From Modestobacter muralis (GTDB lineage: Bacteria; Actinomycetota; Actinomycetes; Mycobacteriales; Geodermatophilaceae), in assembly GCF_010682105.1 (NCBI RefSeq), contig NZ_JAAGWH010000019.1, positions 1-59,423 of the forward strand: a stretch of 59,423 bases of DNA, given 5' to 3'. Positions 1-9,869 of the stretch are shown here, piece after piece. Both the position numbers and the translations under genes were made by a program. The notes beneath the pieces are model-generated. The model was given only the letters and a program-made list of their open reading frames with translations. It ran no database searches and was not told the DNA's origin. Position 1 is the stretch's first letter. Every line of letters begins with the position of its first letter.

Positions 1-1041
1 CGCGGTGCCGGTGTCGAAGCTGGCGTTCCACACGGCGCTGACCGTGGCGGTGCTGCCCTCCCCCGCCCGGGCCAGCGAGACGACCAGCGTCAGGTTCTGC
101 ACCGCGCCGTAGGCCACGCCCAGGCCGAGGCTGCCCAGCAGCAGCGCGCCGGTGCCTGCCGGCCCGGTGACCGACAGCCCCAGGGCGACCAGCGCCAGCC
201 CGGCGACGCCGGTGCCCAGGGCGGCGGGCAGCAGCACGCGGGCGCCGACCCGGTCGACCAGCACGCCGACCTGCCAGCGGCAGACCGCCGTGCTGACGCC
301 GAACAGCAGCAGCGTGGCTGTCGCCAGTGCGCCGTCCGGCCGCTCGATCGGCAGGAAGGTGACCAGGCCGCCGCCGGCGAGGGTGACCGTCAGCAGCACG
401 AGGGACGGCGCGGCCGAGGCCCGGACCGCGGCCCGTGAGGTGCCCGGACCGGCGTCCGGGGGCGGCGGCCCGAGCGCCCGCACCAGCCCCGGCACGAACG
501 GCAGCGCCAGCACCGCCGAGGCGCCGAGCACCGCGACCCAGGCGAAGTGCCCGGCCAGGGTCAGCGCGGCCCCACCGGGCACGGCCAGCAGGGTGGGCAG
601 GGCCGCACCCAGGCCGTAGATGCCGATCGACTCCCCGCGCCGCTCCGCCGGCACAGCCTGGGCCGCGATCGCCGAGCCCAGCACGGTCAGGACGGCGAAC
701 CCGACACCACGGACCGCGGAGACTGCCAACAGCCAGCGGACGTCGTCCCCGGCGAGGTACAGCGGCGCCGGCGCTCCCAGGGCCACCAGCCCGGCGGCCA
801 GCACCGGCCCGAGGCCCCAGCGCCGCACGAGCGCGGGCACGGTGCCCTGGACCAGCACGGTGACCAGCAGGAAGACGGTGGTCGCCGAGCCGGCCGCGAC
901 CAGCCCGGCCCCGGCGTCCGCCGCGTACGCCGGCAGCGCCGCGAGCAGGACCGAGTAGCTGGTCAGGCCCAGCAGGCTGACGGCGAACATCGCGCGCACG
1001 GCCGGCAGCCGCCACAGCGAGACGCGCTCGGCCGTCGACAC
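1..1041 (-). CDS. MFS transporter (3' end outside window)
   Basis: The frame is open from a GTG at 1041 to the window edge, about 347 residues, so the C-terminus is missing. The product is almost entirely hydrophobic, with successive membrane segments (VSLLGLTSYSVLLAALPAY, then TTVFLLVTVLVQGTVPAL) and an ERRGESIG loop after about 130 residues, typical of 12-TM major facilitator exporters. The GTG start is preceded by a GGGGGAC ribosome-binding sequence. It is divergent from gluconokinase, which begins 62 bp away. The substrate cannot be told from sequence; a small-molecule or drug exporter is the usual role for this type. Confidence 0.85.
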   Translation of the reverse strand, partial: MSTAERVSLWRLPAVRAMFAVSLLGLTSYSVLLAALPAYAADAGAGLVAAGSATTVFLLVTVLVQGTVPALVRRWGLGPVLAAGLVALGAPAPLYLAGDDVRWLLAVSAVRGVGFAVLTVLGSAIAAQAVPAERRGESIGIYGLGAALPTLLAVPGGAALTLAGHFAWVAVLGASAVLALPFVPGLVRALGPPPPDAGPGTSRAAVRASAAPSLVLLTVTLAGGGLVTFLPIERPDGALATATLLLFGVSTAVCRWQVGVLVDRVGARVLLPAALGTGVAGLALVALGLSVTGPAGTGALLLGSLGLGVAYGAVQNLTLVVSLARAGEGSTATVSAVWNASFDTGTA

Positions 1042-1103
1042 GTCCGTCCCCCGTTCCGGTCACTCGCTGGTGGCGGCACGGGGCCGTTGCCTACGGTTCC
1101 CCC

Positions 1104-1646
1104 ATGACCTCTCCCGTCAGCATCCCGGCGACCACCACGATCGTCGTCATGGGGGTGTCCGGCGCCGGCAAGACCAGCGCCGCCCAGGAGATCACCCGCC
1201 AGCTCGGCTGGGAGTTCATCGAGGGCGACGACCTGCACCCGGCGGCCAACGTCGCCAAGATGGCCGCCGGCACCCCACTGGACGACGACGACCGCTGGCC
1301 GTGGCTGCGCCGGGTCGCCGAGGTGATCGGCGAGCACGAGGCGGCCGGCCGCTCGCTGGTGATCACCTGCTCGGCGCTCAAGCGCAGCTACCGCGACCTG
1401 CTCCGCGAGGGCAACCCGTCGGTGTGGTTCGCCCACGTCGACGTGCCCCGCGAGGTGCTGGCCGCACGGCTCGCCGCGCGGCGTGGGCACTTCATGCCGC
1501 CGTCACTGCTGGACAGCCAACTGGCCACCCTGGAGCGGCTGGGCGACGACGAGCCCGGCGACGTCATCGCCGGGAACGCCCCCCTCGACCAGACCGTCGC
1601 CCAGGTGCTCAGCGACCTCCGCGAAGAGCGCCAGCTGCAGAGCTGA
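1104..1646 (+). CDS. gntK: Gluconokinase
   Basis: This 180-residue protein phosphorylates gluconate to 6-phosphogluconate with ATP, feeding the pentose phosphate pathway. The P-loop GVSGAGKT lies at residues 17-24 and is followed by the family's EGDDLHP motif, the PLDDDDRWPWL segment and CSALKRSYRDLLR. Length fits the GntK family (about 160-185 residues). The partner enzyme 6-phosphogluconate dehydrogenase (gnd) is in the same window at 32 kb. A copy of the 88-bp palindromic repeat lies downstream, between it and the convergent pruA. Confidence 0.93.
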   Translation: MTSPVSIPATTTIVVMGVSGAGKTSAAQEITRQLGWEFIEGDDLHPAANVAKMAAGTPLDDDDRWPWLRRVAEVIGEHEAAGRSLVITCSALKRSYRDLLREGNPSVWFAHVDVPREVLAARLAARRGHFMPPSLLDSQLATLERLGDDEPGDVIAGNAPLDQTVAQVLSDLREERQLQS

Positions 1647-1692
1647 CGGAGTCCCAGCGCTCGCATCCTGAGGCGCTGGGACTCCATCGGCT

Positions 1693-1780
1693 CCGGGATC
1701 AGCTGAGCTCACCGCACGTGCTCCTGGCTCACCGCACACGCTGAGCCAGGAGCAAGCACGATCAGGTCACCTGATCCCGG
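1693..1780. repeat. 88-bp nested palindromic repeat, copy A
   Basis: The outer arms CCGGGATCAG and CTGATCCCGG are perfectly complementary. Inside is a 13-bp hairpin, TGCTCCTGGCTCA pairing with TGAGCCAGGAGCA around a 10-nt loop. The right part also holds the 17-bp palindrome GATCAGGTCACCTGATC. Near-identical elements of the same length occur at 23316-23403 and 55410-55497, and a decayed one at 34841-34917. It lies between convergent gntK and pruA. It resembles bacterial REP/MITE-like intergenic palindromes; function unknown. Confidence 0.9.
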
Positions 1781-1788
1781 CCCGTGTG

Positions 1789-1832
1789 CAGGGGCCTGCC
1801 GAGAGCGTGCGAGCGGTGGGGGCACGGGGTCC
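1789..1832 (-). terminator. Post-stop repeat/terminator cassette after pruA
   Basis: Read on the minus strand it begins directly after the pruA stop codon with GGACCCCG and ends in CAGGCCCCTG. Its centre CGCTCGCACGCTCTCG is a GC-rich potential stem. It shares the layout of the cassettes at 3501, 15095, 38604, 41684 and 49266: an (AA)GGACC-type tag beside a stop, a GC-rich stem and a distal CAGGGGCC/CAGGGCCC block. It is probably a factor-independent terminator without a U-tract. Confidence 0.5.
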
Positions 1833-3458
<1,626 letters not shown>

Positions 3459-3500
3459 GGGGTGCTCCTCAGGGGTCGTGACGTGCTCGACGGCCACGCT

Positions 3501-3549
3501 TCAGGGGCCCGCGCCGAGCCTGCGAGGCGTGGGGGGAAGCGTGGTCCTT
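3501..3549 (-). terminator. Post-stop repeat/terminator cassette after putB
   Basis: On the minus strand the putB stop codon TAG is followed directly by AAGGACCACGC, then a GC-rich segment with CGCCTCGCAGG and a distal GGGCCCCTGA. It belongs to the same cassette family as the element after pruA. It lies between putB and pruA, so if it terminates it does so only partially, or pruA has its own promoter. Confidence 0.45.
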
Positions 3550-4485
3550 CTAGGAACGGGTGGCGAGGGAGCGGAGGAAGAACTGCAGGTTGGCGGGGCG
3601 CTCGGCCAGCCGGCGCATGAAGTAGCCGTACCAGTCGGCGCCGTAGGGCACGTAGGCGCGCACGGTGTGCCCGGCGCGGGCGAGGCGGACCTGCTCCTCG
3701 GGGCGGATGCCGTAGAGCAGCTGGAACTCGTAGCTGTCGGCGGCCCGGCCGGTCTCGGCGACCAGCGCCAGCAGCCGGTCGATCATCGCCGGGTCGTGGG
3801 TGCCGGCCATCGGGTGACCGCCGCCGCGGACGAGCGTCTCCAGGCAGCGGGCGTAGGCGGCGTCGACGGCGGCCTTGTCCTGGTGCGCCACGGTGGCCGG
3901 CTCCTGGTAGGCGCCCTTGACCAGCCGCACCCGCGACCCGGGGACGGCGAGGGTGCGGGCGTCGTCCTCGGTGCGGTGCAGCATCGCCTGCAGGACCGCA
4001 CCCGTGCCGGGGTGCTCGCGGCGCAGCTCGGCGACGATCGCCAGCGTGGAGTCGACGGTCGGCGAGCCCTCCATGTCCACGGTGACCGTGGTGCCGAGCG
4101 CGGTGGCGGCCTCCACCACGGGGCGGACCAGGGCGAGCGCGACGTCGTCCCCGCCGACGGGCAGCGCCTGCCCGAACGCCGACAGCTTCACCGACACCTC
4201 CGCGGCCCGGCCCAGGCCCAGCGGGGCGAGCCCGTCGAGCGCGGCGAGGTAGGCGTCGCGGCTGCGGGTGGCCTCGGCGCGGTCGGTCACGTCCTCGCCG
4301 AGGTGGTCGAGGGTGACCGCGATGCCGTCGGCGGCCAGCTCCCGGACGGCGCCCAGCGCGTCGGGCAGCGTCTCGCCGGCGACGAACCGGTCGACCACCC
4401 GGCGGCTGACCGGCGTGCCGGTGACCACCCGGCGCAGGCCGGGACGGCGGGAGGCGGAGAGCAGGGCCTTCTGCAGGACGGGCAC
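3550..4485 (-). CDS. putB: Proline dehydrogenase
   Basis: This monofunctional FAD-dependent proline dehydrogenase (311 residues) oxidises proline to P5C at the membrane face. It shows the family's (beta/alpha)8 signatures: VSVKLSAFGQ, MEGSPTVDSTL, RVRLVKGAYQEP, and the C-terminal AYVPYGADWYGYFMRRLAERP carrying substrate-binding Tyr and Arg residues. The GTG at 4485 gives the normal family length of about 300 residues; an open extension upstream to 4644 overlaps putR and lacks family similarity. It is divergent from putR across a 104-bp promoter region. Confidence 0.94.
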   Translation of the reverse strand: MPVLQKALLSASRRPGLRRVVTGTPVSRRVVDRFVAGETLPDALGAVRELAADGIAVTLDHLGEDVTDRAEATRSRDAYLAALDGLAPLGLGRAAEVSVKLSAFGQALPVGGDDVALALVRPVVEAATALGTTVTVDMEGSPTVDSTLAIVAELRREHPGTGAVLQAMLHRTEDDARTLAVPGSRVRLVKGAYQEPATVAHQDKAAVDAAYARCLETLVRGGGHPMAGTHDPAMIDRLLALVAETGRAADSYEFQLLYGIRPEEQVRLARAGHTVRAYVPYGADWYGYFMRRLAERPANLQFFLRSLATRS

Positions 4486-4589
4486 GGGACAGACGCTAGG
4501 GACGGCGGCCCCGGCGCACCACCGACAGATGTCCGGACTCGTGACCCGCGCCTCGTACGATCGTCTGAACGGCGACGGGAGGGGCCAGC

Positions 4590-5738
4590 GTGCGCGACGA
4601 CCTGCAGGAACTGGTGGACGACGTCTCCCGGATGCTCCGCGCACCGGCGACGCTGGAGGACCGCGACTTCACCCTGCTGGCCTTCTGCGCCCACGACGAC
4701 GACCGCACCACGACGATGGACGCCGTCCGCACCCGCTCGATCCTCGGCCGCAGCTCCACGCCTGCGGTGCGCGCCTGGTTCGAGAGCCACGGCATCGCCG
4801 GTGCCACCGCCCCGGTGCGGGTGCCGGCCGACCCGGCCGCGGGCATCCTCACCCGGCTCTGCCTGCCGGTGCGCGCCGACGGCGAGCTGCACGGGTACCT
4901 GTGGCTGCTCGACGAGGGCCGCACCGACCTCACCGACCCGGCGGCCCCCGGGCTCGCGGCGGCCGTGGCCGTGGCCGCTTCGGCCGGCCGGCTGCTGGCC
5001 GCGGGGCGCCCGGGCACCGCGGACCTGTCCGCGGCCCTGCGCGAGGTCCTCACCGGTCCCGCGCCCCGCGCCGCCCGGGCGCTGGGGACCGCCCTCGGCA
5101 CCGAGGCGCCCGTGACCCTGGTGGCACTTCTCGTGCCCGCGCCCGGGGTGCCCGCCGGCTGGGCGCCCCCGGCCGCCGGGGCGGTGCCGGCGGAGCTGGC
5201 CGACGGTGCCGAGGTCGCCGTCCTGCTGCCGCTGCGCACCGGTGGCGACACCCGGCCGGCCGGCGCGCTGGCCGCCGCCGCCCTGACCGGGCTGCCGCCG
5301 GGGAGCACCGCCGGCGTCGCGGCCGCGCGCCGGGGCTGCGGCGACCTGCCCGCCCAGTGGCACGAGGCGCGGACGGCGGCCCGGGTCGCGGCCGTCGACC
5401 CGCGGCTGGCCCCGGCGGCGTCCTGGTCCGAGCTCGGCGCGTGGCGGCAGGTGGCCGCCCTCGACGGCCCGGACCCGGCGCTCAGACGGCTGCTGGCCGA
5501 CCCGGTGCTGACCGCGACGGCGGAGGTGTGGCTCGACTGCGCGGGCAGCCCGCAGCGGGCCGCGGCGCAGCTGTGCATCCACCGGCAGACGCTGTACTAC
5601 CGGCTGGGCCGGATCGAGGAGCTCACCGGTCTGGACCTCGCCGAGGGCGCCGACCGGCTGCTGCTGCACCTGGGCGTGCGTGCGGCACGGCTCACACCGT
5701 TCGTTCGCCGGGGCAACGACCTCGACTACCAGCAGTGA
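4590..5738 (+). CDS. PucR-family transcriptional regulator (proline utilisation activator-like)
   Basis: This 382-residue protein ends in the PucR/CdaR-type helix-turn-helix (about residues 315-372), including AAQLCIHRQTLYYRLGRIEELTG. The N-terminal part is a GAF-like sensor, and the middle matches the GGDEF-like CdaR region. The GTG start follows GGGAGGGG. PucR proteins adjacent to and divergent from putB/pruA in actinobacteria (PutR) activate proline catabolism in response to proline, so that role is inferred from position. The heme oxygenase gene follows after 18 bp, so read-through is possible. Confidence 0.85.
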   Translation: MRDDLQELVDDVSRMLRAPATLEDRDFTLLAFCAHDDDRTTTMDAVRTRSILGRSSTPAVRAWFESHGIAGATAPVRVPADPAAGILTRLCLPVRADGELHGYLWLLDEGRTDLTDPAAPGLAAAVAVAASAGRLLAAGRPGTADLSAALREVLTGPAPRAARALGTALGTEAPVTLVALLVPAPGVPAGWAPPAAGAVPAELADGAEVAVLLPLRTGGDTRPAGALAAAALTGLPPGSTAGVAAARRGCGDLPAQWHEARTAARVAAVDPRLAPAASWSELGAWRQVAALDGPDPALRRLLADPVLTATAEVWLDCAGSPQRAAAQLCIHRQTLYYRLGRIEELTGLDLAEGADRLLLHLGVRAARLTPFVRRGNDLDYQQ

Positions 5739-5756
5739 CCTAAGCTCGACTGGCTC

Positions 5757-6482
5757 ATGACTCCAGCACACGGCGCCTCCACGTCCCACGGGGCGGAGGC
5801 GCGGGACGGCGAGGTGCCGGTGGTCGAGGAGGACCGCGGAACCGACGTGCTGCGCCGGCTGCGCACCGAGACCGCCGTGGAACACCAGGCCGTCGAGGAC
5901 ACCCTGGACCTGCTGTCGCCCGCGCTGACCCGCGACCGGCTGATCGACGTCCTGACCGCCATGCACGGCTTCTGGCTGGCGGCCGAGGCCTCGCTGGACG
6001 CCTGGGCGCAGGCAGAGCCCGCCGACGCCGCCGGGGTCGAGTGGCCCCGCCGCCGCCGGGCCGCGCTGTTCGCCGCCGACCTGACCGCGCTCGGCGCGAC
6101 CGGCCGCACGCCGCAGCCCGCGCTGTCCGACGTCGCCGACACCGACGCGGCGCTGGGCCGGATGTACGTGCTGGAGGGCTCCTCGCTGGGCGGGGTGTTC
6201 ATCGACCGGCACCTGGCCACGCTCCCCCAGCTCGCCGACGTCGGCCGGCTGTCGGCCTTCTCCCCCTACGGCGAGGCCACCGGTGCCATGTGGCACGCCT
6301 TCCGCACCGTCACCCGCGCGCGGATCGCCGACGGCGGGAATGCCGACCGGCTGGTCGCTGCTGCCCGGGAGACCTTCGGTGCCCTGGCCGGTTGGTGCGG
6401 CGCACCACCGCCCGACGGGGCACCCTGGACACCGGCCCGTTCGACGCACAGCAGCACCCGAGGGAACGAGGTCGTCGCGTGA
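5757..6482 (+). CDS. bphO: Biliverdin-producing heme oxygenase
   Basis: This 241-residue protein cleaves heme to biliverdin IX-alpha, CO and iron. It shows the bacterial heme oxygenase features: proximal-ligand His43 in TAVEHQAVED and the distal-helix motif YVLEGSSLGG near residue 140. The N-terminal 30 residues and the C-terminal tail are low-complexity. The stop TGA overlaps the GTG start of the bacteriophytochrome (GTGA at 6479-6482), so pigment synthesis and photoreceptor are co-translated. A TAAGCT box 9-10 nt upstream of the ATG is a possible -10 element. Confidence 0.93.
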   Translation: MTPAHGASTSHGAEARDGEVPVVEEDRGTDVLRRLRTETAVEHQAVEDTLDLLSPALTRDRLIDVLTAMHGFWLAAEASLDAWAQAEPADAAGVEWPRRRRAALFAADLTALGATGRTPQPALSDVADTDAALGRMYVLEGSSLGGVFIDRHLATLPQLADVGRLSAFSPYGEATGAMWHAFRTVTRARIADGGNADRLVAAARETFGALAGWCGAPPPDGAPWTPARSTHSSTRGNEVVA

Positions 6483-8818
6483 CGGACCAGTTGCAGTCAG
6501 GCCCGTGGCTGGCACCCGGCGAGACGGTCGACCTGACCAACTGCGAACGCGAACCGATCCACGTCCCCGGCAGCATCCAGCCCCGCGGCGTCCTCCTGGC
6601 CGTCAGCGAGCCCGACATGGTGGTGCGCCAGGTGTCCCGCAACCTCGCCGACGTGGTGGGCGTGGCCTGGGACGACGCGCTGGGCCGCCCGCTGGCCGAG
6701 GTCGTGGGCATCGCCCCGGCCGACGCGATCGCCCGCTCGGCGAGCGCCTTCGGCGACCTGCGCGAGCGCAACCCGGTCGAGCTGATCCTCGACTGCGACG
6801 GCACGCCGTGCCCGGTCGACGCGATCCTGCACCGGGTCTCGCACGCGGGCATCAGCGCCGACCTGCCGAGCGCGAGCACCCTGGTCGTGGAGCTCGAGCC
6901 GGCCTACGGGCCCCGCCCGTTCTCCTTCCCGAACACCTACCAGGCGGTGCGCGGCACGATCACCGACCTCAACCGCGCCAGCTCGCTGCAGGAGCTCTAC
7001 GACATCACCGCCACCGCGGTGCGGACCCTCACCGGCTTCGACCGGGTGATGGTCTACCGCTACGACGCCGACTACAACGGCGAGGTCGTCGCCGAGGCGA
7101 AGCTGCCGGAGCTGAACTCCTTCCTCGGGCTGCACTACCCCGCCTCGGACATCCCCGCGCAGGCCCGGGCGCTGTACGAGAAGAACTGGGTCCGGCTGAT
7201 CAACGACGTGACCTACACGCCGTCCCGGCTGGAACCGGTCGACCTGCCGGCCACCGGGCAGCCGCTGGACCTCACCTACTCCACGCTGCGCAGCGTCTCC
7301 CCGATCCACTGCGAGTACCTGCAGAACATGGGCGTGGCGGCCTCCATGTCGATCTCGCTGCTGCGCGACGACAAGCTGTGGGGGCTCATCGCCTGCCACC
7401 ACTACACCGGTCCGCACGCCCCGCCGTACGCCACCCGCGCGGCCGCGGAGTTCCTGGGCTCCACGCTGTCGCTGCGCCTGGTCGACCGCACCGAGGACGA
7501 GGAGCACCGGCGCGCGCTGCGGGTCCGCTCCACCATGGCCTGGCTGACCGCGGCCGCGCTGGACGAGGAGCGCCCGCTGACCGAGACGATGCTCGGGCGG
7601 CCCGGCCTGCTCGATGTCGTCCCGGCCGACTCGGTCGTGGTGCACCTGCAGGGCTCCACCGGTGGCGCGGGCATCCCGCTCGCCCCGGAGGTCACCGCCG
7701 CGCTCGCCGCCTGGGTCGCCGACCAGGACGGCGACGTGGTGAGCACCGACCGGTTGCCGCTGGTCGCCCCGCAGCTCGACGTCCCGGGCGGCCTGGTGTG
7801 CGGCGTGCTCGCGCTGCCGCTGGCGGAGGGGCAGTACGTCATCTGGACCCGCACGGAACAGGTGCACTCGGTCGACTGGGGCGGCGACCCGCACAACAAG
7901 GCCATCGCCGAGCGCGAGGGCGACGGGATCCGGCTCTCCCCGCGCAAGTCCTTCGACCGGTGGCGGGAGACCGTGCGCAACCGCGCCGAGGCGTGGGCGC
8001 CGGCCGAGCTGGCCGAGGCCGGTGAGCTCCGTGCCGACCTGCTCGAGGCGCTGTACGCCCGCTCCCGGCGGGTGGCGCGGACTGCGATCACGCTGCAGCG
8101 CAGCCTGCTGTCCGAGCCCCCGGACCCCGACCACCTGGACTTCGCCGTCCGCTACGTCCCGGCGGCGCAGGACGCCCAGGTCGGCGGCGACTGGTACGAC
8201 GTGTTCCAGCAGCCCGACGGGGCGACCGTGCTGGTGATCGGTGACGTCGTCGGTCACGACACCGAGGCGGCGGCCTGCATGGGCCAGCTGCGCGGGCTGC
8301 TGCGCGGCATCACCTACGACAGCGCCGACAGCCCCGCCGGCGTGCTCACCCGGCTCGACCGGGCCATCACCGGGCTGGAGCTGAAGACCATGGCCTCGGT
8401 GCTGGTGGCCCGGCTCGAGCAGACCCCGGACGAGGTCGCCCAGGGCGTCACCCGGCTGCGCTGGTCCAACGCCGGGCACCTGCCGCCGGTCGTGGCGGAC
8501 GCCGACGGCGACGTCCAGGTGCTGGACGGCGCCCGGGCCGACCTGCTGCTCGGTGTCGAGCCCAGCGCCCCGCGGCGCGACCACGTGGTGACGCTGTCCC
8601 GCGGGGCGACCGTGCTGCTGTACACCGACGGGCTGGTCGAGCGCCGCGACCAGCTGTTCGACGCCGGGGTCGACCAGCTGCGCGAGGAGCTGCGCACGCT
8701 GTGGCAGTCCCCGGTCGCCGAGATCGCCGACCAGCTGCTGGCCCGGATGGTGCCCGACCGCGCCGAGGACGACGTGGCACTCGTGGCCGTGCGGCTCAAC
8801 CCCCAGCTCGAGGCCTGA
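6479..8818 (+). CDS. bphP: Bacteriophytochrome with SpoIIE-type PP2C phosphatase output
   Basis: This 779-residue red/far-red photoreceptor is laid out as PAS (about 15-125), GAF (140-315), PHY (320-500) and a SpoIIE/PP2C serine phosphatase (about 548-779). The biliverdin-attaching Cys is Cys22 in TNCEREPIHVPGSIQPRG. YPASDIPAQAR (about 220), the chromophore His in SVSPIHCEYLQNMGV (about 275) and the PHY-tongue PRKSF (about 488) are all present. The phosphatase has VGGDWYD, VIGDVVGHD, SNAGHLPPV, YTDGLVERR and EDDVALVAV, so metal ligands look intact. No histidine kinase domain is present. SpoIIE-type phosphatases usually dephosphorylate STAS anti-anti-sigma factors, which suggests light control of an alternative sigma factor (inference). 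Confidence 0.95.
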   Translation: MTDQLQSGPWLAPGETVDLTNCEREPIHVPGSIQPRGVLLAVSEPDMVVRQVSRNLADVVGVAWDDALGRPLAEVVGIAPADAIARSASAFGDLRERNPVELILDCDGTPCPVDAILHRVSHAGISADLPSASTLVVELEPAYGPRPFSFPNTYQAVRGTITDLNRASSLQELYDITATAVRTLTGFDRVMVYRYDADYNGEVVAEAKLPELNSFLGLHYPASDIPAQARALYEKNWVRLINDVTYTPSRLEPVDLPATGQPLDLTYSTLRSVSPIHCEYLQNMGVAASMSISLLRDDKLWGLIACHHYTGPHAPPYATRAAAEFLGSTLSLRLVDRTEDEEHRRALRVRSTMAWLTAAALDEERPLTETMLGRPGLLDVVPADSVVVHLQGSTGGAGIPLAPEVTAALAAWVADQDGDVVSTDRLPLVAPQLDVPGGLVCGVLALPLAEGQYVIWTRTEQVHSVDWGGDPHNKAIAEREGDGIRLSPRKSFDRWRETVRNRAEAWAPAELAEAGELRADLLEALYARSRRVARTAITLQRSLLSEPPDPDHLDFAVRYVPAAQDAQVGGDWYDVFQQPDGATVLVIGDVVGHDTEAAACMGQLRGLLRGITYDSADSPAGVLTRLDRAITGLELKTMASVLVARLEQTPDEVAQGVTRLRWSNAGHLPPVVADADGDVQVLDGARADLLLGVEPSAPRRDHVVTLSRGATVLLYTDGLVERRDQLFDAGVDQLREELRTLWQSPVAEIADQLLARMVPDRAEDDVALVAVRLNPQLEA

Positions 8819-8823
8819 GCCCC

Positions 8824-8837
8824 GGGTCCGCGGACCC
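8824..8837. terminator. Palindrome between convergent genes
   Basis: GGGTCCGCGGACCC is a perfect 14-bp palindrome lying in the 20-bp gap between convergent bphP and the 109-residue gene. It could serve as a bidirectional terminator core, but there is no loop spacer and no U-tract, so the call is weak. Confidence 0.3.
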
Positions 8838-8838
8838 C

Positions 8839-9168
8839 TCAGCGGTCGGTGAACTCGGCGTCCAGCCCGTCGGCGTTGCCGCCGGCGACGTCCTCGCCCA
8901 CGGGCAGCGGTGCGTCGTCGGCCACGGCGGCGGCGACCTGCGGGGAGTCCTCGACGGCCGGCTCGGCCTCGCCCTTGCCCGGCTTCTGCAGCGCCTTGAG
9001 CAGCTTCCGCTCCTCCTTGGCCAGCGGGCGGGTGTCGGGGTGGCCGGGCTCGCCGTCGTCGTTGCCGGTGGCCATCGCGGTGTCCGGGAGCGAGGCGTCG
9101 GACAGGGACGCGTCGGACGGGGAAGTGTCGGGCAGGGTGGTGTCGGGGGTGTCGCTCTGCTCGCTCAT
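8839..9168 (-). CDS. Acidic low-complexity hypothetical protein
   Basis: This 109-residue protein has no recognisable domain. The first 50 residues are rich in Asp, Ser, Thr and Pro (repeating DTS/DAS/SLPD), followed by a short Lys-rich helix-like patch LAKEERKLLKALQKPGKG and an acidic tail. It is probably disordered and cytoplasmic, since there is no signal peptide or membrane segment. The start is supported by a GAGGAGG site just upstream of the ATG. It lies 62 bp downstream of the sortase on the same strand and may share its transcript. Confidence 0.65.
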   Translation of the reverse strand: MSEQSDTPDTTLPDTSPSDASLSDASLPDTAMATGNDDGEPGHPDTRPLAKEERKLLKALQKPGKGEAEPAVEDSPQVAAAVADDAPLPVGEDVAGGNADGLDAEFTDR

Positions 9169-9230
9169 GCCCTCCTCACTCCCCGCCCCGCCCGGGCGGT
9201 AACCCCCCGGACGACCGCGGTGATCGCCGG

Positions 9231-9869
9231 TCAGGCGGAGGCGACCAGGTCGGCGAAGACGACCGTGTTGTCCAGGTAGCTCTGCGCCGCGTCGTCGAAC
9301 TCCCCGCCGCAGGTGATGACGCGCAGGCCGGCGTGGTCGAGGTCGCCGTAGACGGCCGCGGTCGGGAAGGCGTCCTTGTCGTACTGCCCGACCTCGGTGA
9401 CCCGGAAGACGGCGGTGCTGCCGTCGGCGCGGGACACGGTGATCTCGTCACCGGCGGCCACGTCGCGCAGCGCGGCGAACACCCCGGGCGCACCGGCCCA
9501 GTCGACGTGCCCGGCGATGACCGCCGGGCCCTGCTCCCCGGGCGTCGGGGCACCGGTGAACCAGCCGGCCGGGAAGCCGTCGGGCGGCACCTCGAGCGTG
9601 CCGTCGTCCTGCAGGCCGAGGTCCATCAGGTCCGAGTCGACGCCGATCGCCGGGATCCGCACCCGGACCGGTCGCGCGGCGGCCATGACCAGCGGGGCGG
9701 CCACGGCCGTCGACGGGGCCACCGACGCGGTCGCGGGCACGGGCGACGCCGTGACCTGGGCGGCTGCCGGGGTCGCCGCATCGCCGCACCCGGCGAGGGA
9801 CAGCAGCCCCAGGGCCAGGGCCGCGGCGGCCAGCCGGCGCCGCAGGCACGGCTGCGGCCGGCCGGGCAT
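9231..9869 (-). CDS. srtF: Class F sortase, predicted lipoprotein
   Basis: This 212-residue sortase-fold transpeptidase has catalytic His in VIAGHVDWAG and catalytic Cys in RVITCGGEFD, the class F signatures. The region after the Cys reads SYLDNTVVFADL, and the usual conserved Arg is not obvious there. The N-terminus is a signal peptide ending in SLAGC, a good lipobox, so it may be lipid-anchored outside the membrane rather than held by an uncleaved helix. Its ATG overlaps the stop of the DUF3494 protein by 1 bp (TGATG), which makes that protein the likely substrate. Confidence 0.88.
   Translation of the reverse strand: MPGRPQPCLRRRLAAAALALGLLSLAGCGDAATPAAAQVTASPVPATASVAPSTAVAAPLVMAAARPVRVRIPAIGVDSDLMDLGLQDDGTLEVPPDGFPAGWFTGAPTPGEQGPAVIAGHVDWAGAPGVFAALRDVAAGDEITVSRADGSTAVFRVTEVGQYDKDAFPTAAVYGDLDHAGLRVITCGGEFDDAAQSYLDNTVVFADLVASA

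Noticed and set aside
1695-1780. 88-bp repeat considered as a simple transcription terminator
   Set aside because: Copy C is not between convergent genes, the outer and inner palindromes are nested with conserved primary sequence, and other terminators here look different. A terminator role may be secondary.
6041-6478. N-terminal extension of the bacteriophytochrome frame
   Set aside because: It overlaps bphO in another frame and is Arg-rich. The GTG at 6479, overlapping the bphO stop, gives the normal phytochrome start.
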